A stretch of DNA of 16,945 nucleotides, taken from positions 1 to 16,945 of the forward strand of contig CABUSH010000032.1 of assembly GCA_902494195.1 (NCBI GenBank). The letters are read 5' to 3'. Made by a program: the position numbers and the translations under genes. Below the pieces are notes generated by a model. The model made no database searches. It saw only the letters and a list, made by a program, of their open reading frames with translations, and was not told the origin of the DNA. Shown in pieces: positions 8,041 to 14,729 of the stretch. This DNA comes from an uncultured Collinsella sp. (GTDB lineage Bacteria > Actinomycetota > Coriobacteriia > Coriobacteriales > Coriobacteriaceae). Within the stretch, counting starts at the first letter, position 1; every line of letters starts with the position of its first letter.

Positions 8041-8532
8041 GTGGCTGTTTCGAATCCGCCTAGGGGAAGCGTTTCTTCTTCGTCCATCAAGCCGGTTACG
8101 CGCAAGGCCGTGCGTTGCCAGCGCGAGGTCGCTTGGCTTGTCACGCAGGCAGCGGGCAGGCTCGTGGCGACCACTCAGGACGTCAATGCGCCTACGCCGA
8201 GCTTTGTGCTGGCAGTGGCGCTGGATCGAGTACGCCAGCTGGAACTCGCCGCACAAGAAGACGGCAACCATCTTGGCTACCAGGACGCTATGGCGCCCGA
8301 CCTGCAAACGTTCTGCCACATGGCCAAGTTGCCCGCCGCGCCCAATGCGCTTTCGGACGCAGGCTACATGTTTACGCTTTCGGGCGCGGACCTTATCCGC
8401 GACATCTATGCATACTGCAGCGAGCTCGCCGAGCGCCACGTCTTTGGCACGGCCGAAGTCAAACCGGGAAATGTCATCAAGCTGGTTCTTAGGCTGTTCT
8501 TGATAGACGGGTTCGGGGCCATGCCGGCGTAA
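8041..8532 (+). CDS. Hypothetical 163-aa protein
   Basis: The start is GTG at 8041 with GGGAGG 5 nt upstream, a clear ribosome site. The first 25 residues are Ser/Pro/Lys rich and probably flexible; the rest looks helical and soluble, with segments such as VAWLVTQAAGRLV, FVLAVALDRVRQLELAA and ADLIRDIYAYCSELAERH. There is no transmembrane helix, zinc motif or known catalytic signature, and I cannot name a family. Codon use and the strong ribosome site support a real gene. It stands alone: the 78-aa gene is divergent on the left and the Schlafen-like gene converges on the right. Confidence 0.7.
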   Translation: MAVSNPPRGSVSSSSIKPVTRKAVRCQREVAWLVTQAAGRLVATTQDVNAPTPSFVLAVALDRVRQLELAAQEDGNHLGYQDAMAPDLQTFCHMAKLPAAPNALSDAGYMFTLSGADLIRDIYAYCSELAERHVFGTAEVKPGNVIKLVLRLFLIDGFGAMPA

Positions 8533-8632
8533 GCCGAGTCTTTAGCATCACCGTCGACTGGGCAACAACCGCTTTACCTTAATGGACGCCAATCGAGGGT
8601 CGATTATTGGGTCGCCTCGTCCACTAACGCAT

Positions 8633-10099
8633 CTATCCCACGCGCTCCGACAGTCGATACTTGCGGTTGCGGCTCGTCGCCGGCGCCGTGGGCTCAAGCT
8701 CGCCTTGAGCAATGAGCGCGTTGACGCGCGACCTAACCTGGGAAATTGTGAGCCCTGTGCGCTCTGCCAGCTCGCGCGTCCCCAGCTCGCCGTAGTGTTT
8801 GAGTGCCGTCACAATTAAGCCCCCGCCATGATCGACCGGCTCGATCTTTGAACGGTAAAGTACGACCTTGAACCGATCGAACCCCGGGCAGAACAGGGGC
8901 TCGGCCAGACCATGCGCGCGCATGGCATCGATCATCATCGGGATGCCCGAGCCATTGCCCTCAGCCGGCGAACCTGCGCCATCCGACAGCGGAACAATCG
9001 ACATGAGCTTCACAAGCGTCGCGTTACGGCATCGGGAGCTGCCGTCAAACAAGTTCTCGCGAGTCTTTCCCCCGTAAAGGCCGCCAGGATTCGTCACCTC
9101 GACACGATCGTCAAAGACGTCGACGGCAATCGATTGTCCACAGAACCGATCCCCGTATTCTCGATGGATTACGGCGTTGGCGATTGCCTCGCGCAGAACC
9201 TCCTCGGGAATCTCAAGCGAGTCGACACGCGAGACGCCTTGGACGGTCGAGGTTCGCCGCAAATTCTTGGCGACGGCTGCGACGGCATCCGAGATCATCT
9301 CGCCCAACGTTCCCTCACAGATTGTGCGGTCCATGAATCTCAGCGACCCCGCCATGCCCTTCTGAGTTCCCTCATGGACAGCCACGTCAATGAAGAGCTT
9401 GGGATAGAACTGCTGAGGGTAGGTGCCCACAACTAGGAGTCCAGCCTTGGTAACATTGCCCTGGGAATCAAGGATATTTAGGCGCTCCAGCTTCGTTTGT
9501 TTGTCCGGCGCGCCGCGCATTGCCCGGGGCGTCAACGAGAAAGCCCGATCTATCGTACGGTCGACCAGCGTCTCGTCGAGATCGTCCGCGCCCGCACCCG
9601 CCACCGCGTCGCGATCGCTCGGAGTCGCTCGACCGTATGACGCCAATGCGAGCACCTCGGTCGATGAAAGCGGCACATCTTTGTCATCGATGCGCTTGTA
9701 GCTGCCGCCCTGGGCGCCCCGCTCTATGACATAGCAGGGCTTGCTCGACGGATCGAGCTCCTCAATCGTAATGACGAGAACGATGACGCCCTGAAGCTCC
9801 ACTCGCTCGATCGTGTATTTGGGCGGATTGGCCAGCTTTCCTCGACCGCCCGCATCACCCATGCCTGACACAAATTGGTTGAGCACTTTCTCGGTCTCGA
9901 AGTTCTCAACCGGGACAAAACCTGCGCGCTCACTCACTCCGAGCACGATGATTCCGCCGGCAGTGTTCGCGAGTGCGCTCACCGTTTCCCACACGTCGCG
10001 GGAAAGCGTCGTGGCGCTCTCCTTCACTTCGACGTTAAGATCATCCGAGCCCATACGCCTTAAAGACTCAAGCAGACCGGTCAGCTCGTTTTCGTTCAT
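8633..10099 (-). CDS. Schlafen/AlbA_2-type ATP-binding transcriptional regulator
   Basis: This is a 488-aa protein from the ATG at 10099; AAAGGA lies 7 nt upstream, whereas the in-frame GTG two codons earlier is only 1 nt from it. Domains: AlbA_2 (Schlafen) at about 20-145, with VEVKES and the TVSALANTAGGIIVLGV core; a GHKL/HATPase_c_4 domain at about 300-415, with the N-box-like REAIANAVIHREYG, TNPGGLYG, and GNGSGIPM; and a winged helix at about 426-486 (LGTRELAERTGLTISQVRSRVNALIAQGEL). This is the layout of proteins often labelled RecG-like or divergent AAA-4 regulators; no helicase domain is present. The upstream region carries repeated TTATCTCTC boxes, so autoregulation is likely but inferred. 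Confidence 0.88.
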   Translation of the reverse strand: MNENELTGLLESLRRMGSDDLNVEVKESATTLSRDVWETVSALANTAGGIIVLGVSERAGFVPVENFETEKVLNQFVSGMGDAGGRGKLANPPKYTIERVELQGVIVLVITIEELDPSSKPCYVIERGAQGGSYKRIDDKDVPLSSTEVLALASYGRATPSDRDAVAGAGADDLDETLVDRTIDRAFSLTPRAMRGAPDKQTKLERLNILDSQGNVTKAGLLVVGTYPQQFYPKLFIDVAVHEGTQKGMAGSLRFMDRTICEGTLGEMISDAVAAVAKNLRRTSTVQGVSRVDSLEIPEEVLREAIANAVIHREYGDRFCGQSIAVDVFDDRVEVTNPGGLYGGKTRENLFDGSSRCRNATLVKLMSIVPLSDGAGSPAEGNGSGIPMMIDAMRAHGLAEPLFCPGFDRFKVVLYRSKIEPVDHGGGLIVTALKHYGELGTRELAERTGLTISQVRSRVNALIAQGELEPTAPATSRNRKYRLSERVG

Positions 10100-10161
10100 C
10101 TGCACGTCCTTTCGCTCGGTTCTGCGAAGAATGCCGCGAATGGATTTCCTTCGTCTCTCAG

Positions 10162-10225
10162 TTATCTCTCGTAATTATCTCTCATCTTTCTGTTATCTCT
10201 CATATTAGAAATGAGTGAGAGATAA
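10162..10225. promoter_or_regulatory. Operator-like module A (four TTATCTCTC sites)
   Basis: TTATCTCTC occurs exactly at 10162-10170, 10175-10183 and 10193-10201, and its reverse complement GAGAGATAA at 10217-10225. The last two, with the next base, form the perfect inverted repeat GTTATCTCTC / GAGAGATAAC (10192-10226). Site starts are 13, 18 and 24 bp apart. The module begins 63 bp upstream of the Schlafen-like gene's ATG. A minus-strand TAATAT, a possible -10 box, lies between the inverted arms. Most simply these are binding sites for the adjacent winged-helix protein. Confidence 0.75.
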
Positions 10226-10255
10226 CAGATAAGATGTCTGCCATCTGTTTCATAT

Positions 10256-10299
10256 AAACATGTTTTTGCTGGTAGAACAATCGGTATTGAGATAATACC
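10256..10299. promoter_or_regulatory. Two short palindromes between the operator modules
   Basis: AAACATGTTT (10256-10265) is a perfect 10-bp palindrome. GGTATT-GAGAT-AATACC (10283-10299) has 6-bp arms around a GAGAT core that echoes the flanking GAGAGATAA boxes. On the minus strand TTGTTC and TTATAT, 17 bp apart, overlap the first palindrome and could be a weak promoter for the Schlafen-like gene. Function not established. Confidence 0.35.
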
Positions 10300-10326
10300 A
10301 TGATTGCTTGTCTCTTTGCTGCTCAG

Positions 10327-10388
10327 TTATCTATCATATTTATCTCTCGTCTTTCTGTTATCTCTCGTATTCGTGACGAATGAGAGAT
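10327..10388. promoter_or_regulatory. Operator-like module B (degenerate copy of module A)
   Basis: Sites are TTATCTATC (10327-10335), TTATCTCTC (10340-10348 and 10358-10366) and inverted GAGAGAT (10382-10388). Spacing is 13, 18 and 24 bp, identical to module A, and every site lies exactly 165 bp from its counterpart. A palindrome, ATTCG-TGA-CGAAT (10369-10381), sits in the gap between sites three and four. The module is 274 bp upstream of the protease start and may serve that promoter or act with module A by looping. Confidence 0.7.
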
Positions 10389-10401
10389 GTGCGGGCGGCG
10401 G

Positions 10402-10524
10402 ATGAGTGTGGATTTTGGACGGTCGGGAAATGAGGGTGGATATTTGGACGGTATTTGGGCGTTTTGAGGCTGATTCCGTCCGAAAATCCACTCTCATTCG
10501 ATAGGCGTCCAAGTTTCCACGCTC
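10402..10524. repeat. Nested imperfect palindrome with four copies of a 21-22 bp motif
   Basis: The motif ATGAGnGTGGATnTTTGGACGG (allowing indels) occurs directly at 10402-10422 and 10430-10451 and inverted at 10476-10497 and 10504-10524. The inner and outer pairs are both centred near 10463, so the 123 bp could fold into one long hairpin with a 24-nt loop, or represent two inverted duplications. No open frame uses it. The most divergent copy is the last. Nature unknown; dispersed repeat, protein-binding array and RNA structure are all possible. Confidence 0.65.
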
Positions 10525-10603
10525 GCGCGGCGGGCACGCGGGGCCTTTACCCAATCCGCTGGCATCGTCTTCAGTTCGCCGCAGAGCCGTGGCCCCATAT
10601 GGG

Positions 10604-10609
10604 TATACT
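10604..10609 (+). promoter_or_regulatory. Possible -10 box of the M16C protease gene
   Basis: TATACT lies 52 bp before the ATG at 10662. No convincing -35 box is found 16-18 bp upstream, so either an activator is needed or the match is accidental. Confidence 0.3.
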
Positions 10610-10661
10610 CTCGAGGATTCGACTCGATTCGCCCCCGCTGGGGCGTCAAAGGAGACTGCAT

Positions 10662-13600
10662 ATGCCCACCACCTCAACCGACCCGCGCGCCGCTGCCGCC
10701 GCGCTGCTGGTGCCCGGTACCACCTGCCACGGTTTTGCCGTCGAGCGCTGCGAGACCGTGCCCGAGCTCGATTCGGACGCCTACGTGCTGCGCCACACCG
10801 TATCGGGCGCTCGCCTGCTGTACCTGGCGTGCGACGACGAAAACAAGGCCTTTGCCATTGGCTTTAAGACGCCGCCGGCCGATTCCACCGGCGTGTTCCA
10901 TATTCTTGAGCACTCGGTGCTGTGCGGATCGGCAAAGTTCCCCGTCAAGGAGCCATTTGTCGACCTGATCAAGAGCTCCATGCAGACGTTCCTCAACGCC
11001 ATGACCTACCCCGACAAGACCATCTACCCCGTTGCCACCACCAACGAGCAGGATCTGTACAACCTGATGGACGTGTACCTGGACGCGGTGTTCAACCCGG
11101 CCATCTATACCAAGCCCACCATTTTTGAGCAGGAGGGCTGGCACTACGAGCTGGACCTGCCGCAGGGCGCCGAAGGCGAGGGCGACGGCAGCGCCGCCAG
11201 ACTGCGCGAGGGCACGCTGCGCTATAACGGCGTGGTGTTCAACGAGATGAAGGGTGCGCTGTCCGATCCCATGAGCGTGTTGGACGACGCCGTCAACGCC
11301 GCGCTCTATCCCGACACCGCCTATGCGCACGAAAGCGGTGGCGACCCGCGCGCGATTCCCGCGCTCACCTACGAGCAGTTCCTGGACACGCACGCGCGCC
11401 ACTACAATCCTTCCAACTCCTACATCACGCTTTACGGCGACCTGGACGTGGACCGCGCCCTGGCCTTTTTGGACGAGCGCTATCTGTCGCAGCCGAGTGC
11501 CGCGAGCCGCCGCATGGACGCTGCCGTCGCCGCCGGCGAGGACCCGTCCACGCTGGCGCCCAATCCGCTGGGCGTGCAGGCGCCCGTGACCTGCGAGTAC
11601 AAGCGCATCGAGATGGCTACCACGCCCGAGAACGCCCTGGTGGGCCTGGGCCTTGTGCTGGGCAGCGCGCTCGACCGCAAGCGCACGATCGCAGCGGATA
11701 TCCTGTTCGAGGCGCTGCTGGGCTCCAACGAAGCGCCGGTTAAGAAGGCCATTCTGTCCGCCGGCCTGGGCGGCAACGTGGCGAGCTACACCGCGGCCGA
11801 GAGCCTGCAGCCCTACGAGCTCATCATGCTGCAAAACGCGCAGCCCGGCGTGGCGCGCGAGCTGCGCCGCGTGTTCCAGGACGCCTGCCGCGACCTATGC
11901 GAGCATGGCGTTCCGCGCGGGCGCCTGGAAGCCATCATCAGCAGCAACGAATACGACCTGCGCCAGCGCGACTACGGTATCGCCGACGGCGTGGCCATTG
12001 CGTGCGACGCGCTAAGCACCTGGCTCTACGATGACGACGCCGCGACGCTGGCGCTCAAGTACGGCCCGGTGTACGAGGAGCTGCGTGGCGAGCTGGACGG
12101 CAGCTATTTTGAGGACCTGCTGCGCGAACTGGTGCTGCAGAACGATCACATGGCACTGGTCGAGCTGGTGCCGGTGGACGCCACCGAGGGTTCGGAGGGT
12201 GCCGAGGCCGCCGAGCTGGCAGCCAAGCGGGACGCCATGACCGATGCCGAGCTGGCCGACGTGGTCGAGCGCACGGCAGCACTGCGTGCCGCACAGGAGG
12301 CGGAAGACACACCCGAGGCCAAGGCCACACTGCCGCGTCTGCGCGTGTCCGACATTGGCGAGGCGCGCCCCGAGCCGCCGCTGGTCGTGGACACGACCGC
12401 GCCCATCCCCTGCCTGCGCCACGGCATCCCCACCAACCGTCTGGACTACGCCATGCAGTATTTCGACCTGAGCTGCGTCGCGTTTGAGGATCTGCCCTAT
12501 GTGACGCTGCTCTGCCGCCTGCTCAAGCAGCTGCCCACACGCGAGCATTCGGCCGAGGAGCTCGACAATTTACTTGCCGGCAAACTGGGCTTTTTGAGCT
12601 TTACGACCGAGGTCATGACGCAGCCCGAAGTGGACGGCGTGCGCCCCTACTTGCTGGTGAGCGCCGGCGCCCTGTCCGAAAAGATCGACGCGCTGGCGAG
12701 CCTACCGCGCGAGGTGTGGTCGAGCACATTGCTGGCGGACGCCGATGCCGACCGCGTGCGCGACGTGCTCACGCAGATTCGTATTGGGCTTGAGCAGGGC
12801 TTTATCAACAACGGCCACTCGGCGGCGCTCGGTCGCGCGATGAGCTACAGCTCGCCTTCGGCCGTGGTGCGTGAGCAGCTCTCGGGCGTAGACTTCTACC
12901 TGTTCCTGCGCGATTTGCTCGACCACTTTGACGAGCGCCTGGACGGCCTGCGTGCCAAGCTTGCCGAGCTGGCAGGCCGCATCTTTGTGGCCGACGGCTG
13001 CCTGGCGAGCTTTACCGGCAGCGATGAGGACTTTAACGCGTACTGGGCCGCCGCGGGCGACTTGGGACTGGGAGCTGGCGACGGCGCCGATGCCGGCCGC
13101 GACGCGCTCGTGGTGCCGACGCCGTGCGACCGCCACGAGGCTTTTGTCATCCCCAGCGACATCTGCTTTGCCGCGCGTGCGTGCGATCCGCGTCGCCTGG
13201 GCATTGACGTGACGGGCGCCTGGGCCGTGGCTGCCAACGCGCTCTCCTACGATTACCTGTGGAACGAGATTCGCGTGAAGGGCGGTGCGTACGGCTGCGG
13301 ATTCCGCGCAGCCGGCGAGCGCCAGGCGGCGTTCTACACCTACCGCGACCCGGCAATCGATCCTTCGATTGAGCGCGTGGAGCGCGCAGGCGAATGGCTC
13401 GGCAGCTTTGAGCCCGACGAGGCCGCCTTTGAGGGCTTTATCGTGAGCTGCGTGAGCGGCATGGACGCGCCCGTGAAGCCGTACGCGCTCACCAAGCGCC
13501 GCAACACGACCTACCTGGCCGGGCTCGATCCGCACGCACGCGAGGAGCGCCGCGCCCAGATGCTCGCCGCTACGCCCGGTGAGCTGCGCTCGCTCGGCGC

Positions 13601-13706
13601 CGATGTGACGCGCATCGCAGCCGAGTCGCCCACCTGCGTCTTTGGCGGCCGCGAAGTCATCGCCAAGAGTAACGCCGGCTTTAACGTAGTCGACCTGCTG
13701 GGCTAA
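10662..13706 (+). CDS. M16C-family zinc metalloprotease (presequence protease-like)
   Basis: The product is 1014 aa from the ATG at 10662, preceded by AAAGGAG at 7 nt; a reading frame extending 69 codons upstream would cross the palindromic repeat and is rejected. The inverted zinc motif HILEH is at 80-84, in VFHILEHSVLCGS, and the distal glutamate ligand is in LRYNGVVFNEMKG. The C-terminal half carries RVKGGAYGCGF, the Arg/Tyr pair of M16 peptidases. Length and motifs fit PreP/Cym1-like M16C enzymes, which enclose and degrade peptides in a two-lobed chamber. No signal peptide is seen, so it is probably cytoplasmic and involved in peptide turnover. It appears monocistronic, with its own terminator. 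Confidence 0.93.
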   Translation: MPTTSTDPRAAAAALLVPGTTCHGFAVERCETVPELDSDAYVLRHTVSGARLLYLACDDENKAFAIGFKTPPADSTGVFHILEHSVLCGSAKFPVKEPFVDLIKSSMQTFLNAMTYPDKTIYPVATTNEQDLYNLMDVYLDAVFNPAIYTKPTIFEQEGWHYELDLPQGAEGEGDGSAARLREGTLRYNGVVFNEMKGALSDPMSVLDDAVNAALYPDTAYAHESGGDPRAIPALTYEQFLDTHARHYNPSNSYITLYGDLDVDRALAFLDERYLSQPSAASRRMDAAVAAGEDPSTLAPNPLGVQAPVTCEYKRIEMATTPENALVGLGLVLGSALDRKRTIAADILFEALLGSNEAPVKKAILSAGLGGNVASYTAAESLQPYELIMLQNAQPGVARELRRVFQDACRDLCEHGVPRGRLEAIISSNEYDLRQRDYGIADGVAIACDALSTWLYDDDAATLALKYGPVYEELRGELDGSYFEDLLRELVLQNDHMALVELVPVDATEGSEGAEAAELAAKRDAMTDAELADVVERTAALRAAQEAEDTPEAKATLPRLRVSDIGEARPEPPLVVDTTAPIPCLRHGIPTNRLDYAMQYFDLSCVAFEDLPYVTLLCRLLKQLPTREHSAEELDNLLAGKLGFLSFTTEVMTQPEVDGVRPYLLVSAGALSEKIDALASLPREVWSSTLLADADADRVRDVLTQIRIGLEQGFINNGHSAALGRAMSYSSPSAVVREQLSGVDFYLFLRDLLDHFDERLDGLRAKLAELAGRIFVADGCLASFTGSDEDFNAYWAAAGDLGLGAGDGADAGRDALVVPTPCDRHEAFVIPSDICFAARACDPRRLGIDVTGAWAVAANALSYDYLWNEIRVKGGAYGCGFRAAGERQAAFYTYRDPAIDPSIERVERAGEWLGSFEPDEAAFEGFIVSCVSGMDAPVKPYALTKRRNTTYLAGLDPHAREERRAQMLAATPGELRSLGADVTRIAAESPTCVFGGREVIAKSNAGFNVVDLLG

Positions 13707-13714
13707 CGCACGGC

Positions 13715-13756
13715 AAAGGTAGATTTTTGGGACATGTCTGAAAATCTACCTTTTTT
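13715..13756 (+). terminator. Rho-independent terminator of the M16C gene
   Basis: AAAGGTAGATTTT (13715-13727) and AAAATCTACCTTT (13741-13753) form a perfect 13-bp stem with a 13-nt loop, and TTTTTT (13751-13756) follows. It starts 8 bp after the stop codon. The stem and loop resemble a second, degenerate copy at 16374-16411, so it may belong to a dispersed repeat family. Confidence 0.88.
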
Positions 13757-13787
13757 CTGCGGTTTGAGCGGGGTGGCGCAGCCCACC

Positions 13788-13864
13788 GCGGCGGTTTGTC
13801 TCAATCTGTAACATCTAGGTCCAATTTTGCCGAGTTACTGTTACAGATTGAGACAAACCGCCGC
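13788..13864. repeat. Perfect 26-bp inverted repeat
   Basis: The left arm at 13788-13813 contains GTTTGTCTCAATCTGTAACA, and its exact reverse complement runs 13839-13864, with a 25-nt spacer between. Neither arm belongs to a gene and no T-run follows, so it is not a typical terminator. No ORF lies inside. It resembles dispersed intergenic hairpins or a very small MITE; without genome-wide counts this is open. Confidence 0.8.
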
Positions 13865-13926
13865 AGACGCCCACTCCACAGCACAGACCACCACAAAGGT
13901 GCCTGTCTCCTTCCTCAGTTGTGATT

Positions 13927-13957
13927 CGAACACTTGTTCTATACGCACACATGTTCT
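13927..13957. promoter_or_regulatory. Two LexA/SOS-like boxes
   Basis: CGAACACTTGTTCT (13927-13940) matches the actinobacterial/Firmicute LexA box form CGAAC-N4-GTTCT. CGCACACATGTTCT (13944-13957) is a second copy with one changed base in the left half. They are 17 bp apart centre to centre and overlap the likely hicA promoter. SOS control is inferred; no lexA gene is in the window. Confidence 0.6.
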
Positions 13958-13962
13958 ATAGT
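13934..13962 (+). promoter_or_regulatory. Likely promoter of hicAB
   Basis: TTGTTC (13934-13939) and TATAGT (13957-13962) are 17 bp apart. The -35 lies inside the first LexA-like box and the -10 begins at the last base of the second, so a bound repressor would block it. The leader to hicA would be about 55 nt. Confidence 0.6.
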
Positions 13963-13987
13963 AGAGGTGCTTGCATCAAACTGAAAT

Positions 13988-14008
13988 TGCAACTAGAATA
14001 TAGTTGCA
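13988..14008. promoter_or_regulatory. Inverted repeat in the hicAB leader
   Basis: TGCAACTA (13988-13995) and TAGTTGCA (14001-14008) are perfect 8-bp arms around GAATA, ending 14 nt before the hicA start. A ribbon-helix-helix antitoxin such as HicB usually binds an inverted repeat at its own promoter, so this is the best candidate HicB operator. Confidence 0.5.
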
Positions 14009-14022
14009 GAATGTGAGGCGGG

Positions 14023-14286
14023 ATGACTCGATCCGATAAACTCATCGCCCAGCTGCTTAGCTGTCCTTCAACGTATAGATTCGCTGACTTTCTTAAAGTT
14101 ATGGCTTCATATGGCTTTGAAATGGACCGCAAAGGCAAGACATCCGGATCGCGCGTTCGCTTCTACAGGCCATCAGATGGCAGGATGTTCGTAATGCACG
14201 CGCCTCATCCATCTGACGAATTGACAGCGGGGACCATTCGAAACATCGTTCGCTTTCTGCAAGATGTCGGAGGTAGTCATGAGTAA
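14023..14286 (+). CDS. hicA: HicA-family mRNA interferase toxin
   Basis: This 87-aa protein has the compact double-stranded-RNA-binding-like HicA layout: an N-terminal helix (LIAQLLSCP), GFEMDRKGKTSGSRVRFYR at 31-49, then FVMHAPHP at 56-63 and a closing helix. HicA toxins cleave mRNA when not held by HicB. The canonical catalytic His after GS is Arg44 here (GSR); a known HicA subgroup carries GSRVRFY and keeps His residues in the HxPHP segment. The ATG is preceded by GAGG at 4 nt. It overlaps hicB by 8 nt, indicating translational coupling. The toxin-first order is typical for hicAB. Confidence 0.85.
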   Translation: MTRSDKLIAQLLSCPSTYRFADFLKVMASYGFEMDRKGKTSGSRVRFYRPSDGRMFVMHAPHPSDELTAGTIRNIVRFLQDVGGSHE

Positions 14287-14608
14287 CGTTTTGGCATACA
14301 AGGGCTATTTCGCCCCGGTCGAGTTCGATGCCGAACAGCATGTGCTAACAGGTATGGTCGCCGGCATTAGGGACGCAATCGTATTTGAAGGCTCCACGGC
14401 TGAAGAAGTGGAGCAATGCTTCCACGACGCCGTCGACGATTACCTTGAGTTTTGCGCCGAGAAGGGCAAGGAACCCGAGCGGGCTTTTAAGGGCTCGTTC
14501 AACGTAAGAACGGGCTCTGAGCTCCACAAGCAAGCAGCGCTGGCAGCGGCAAAGAAGGGTGAGTCACTCAATAAGTTTGTGACTGAAGCGATCGCTGCGG
14601 CGCTGTGA
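14279..14608 (+). CDS. hicB: HicB-family antitoxin
   Basis: The product is 109 aa from the ATG at 14279, with GGAGG 5 nt upstream inside the end of hicA; an ATG five codons earlier lacks a site. Residues 4-70 form the partly degraded RNase-H-like HicB domain (YKGYFAPVEFDAEQHVLTGMV and TAEEVEQCFHDAVDDYLEFC). Residues about 74-109 (FNVRTGSELHKQAALAA through SLNKFVTEAI) are a ribbon-helix-helix DNA-binding domain. It should neutralise HicA and repress the operon, probably at the inverted repeat 13988-14008. Confidence 0.9.
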   Translation: MSNVLAYKGYFAPVEFDAEQHVLTGMVAGIRDAIVFEGSTAEEVEQCFHDAVDDYLEFCAEKGKEPERAFKGSFNVRTGSELHKQAALAAAKKGESLNKFVTEAIAAAL

Positions 14609-14620
14609 AGCCAACGTCGA

Positions 14621-14661
14621 GTCGAAGCCGCCACAAAGGGCGCCTTTGTGGCGGCTTCGAC
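14621..14661. repeat. Perfect 19-bp palindrome after hicB
   Basis: GTCGAAGCCGCCACAAAGG (14621-14639) and its exact complement (14643-14661) flank a GCG centre. A 5-bp GTCGA duplication at the left base allows the stem to extend to AACG/CGTT with a bulge. Only GTTT follows, so termination would be weak. It starts 12 nt after the hicB stop. A partial match, CCACAAAGGTGCC, occurs at 13891-13903 on the other side of hicAB. Confidence 0.75.
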
Positions 14662-14674
14662 GTTTGCCCAGATA

Positions 14675-14713
14675 AAACCTGCCAAAATAAACCTGTCACT
14701 TTTTGGCAGGTTT
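14675..14713. repeat. 13-bp inverted repeat abutting a ribosome site
   Basis: AAACCTGCCAAAA (14675-14687) pairs perfectly with TTTTGGCAGGTTT (14701-14713) around a 13-nt loop. The loop holds AAACCTGTCA, an imperfect second copy of the left arm. The hairpin ends 3 nt before the AGAGGAGG ribosome site of the cyclo-ligase gene. It may be a leader element or a dispersed repeat. Confidence 0.7.
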
Positions 14714-14729
14714 GCCAGAGGAGGTTGGG

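Noticed and set aside
10162..10366. CRISPR-like direct repeats
   Set aside because: Repeats are only 9 bp, spacers 4-9 bp, orientations mixed, and no cas genes are near; an operator array fits better.
10455..10661. 69-codon N-terminal extension of the M16C protease
   Set aside because: It would translate part of the nested palindrome and has no ribosome site; AAAGGAG precedes the ATG at 10662.
10674..11834. 386-codon open frame opposite the M16C gene
   Set aside because: Composition is that of a reverse-strand shadow, while the plus frame carries the zinc motif.
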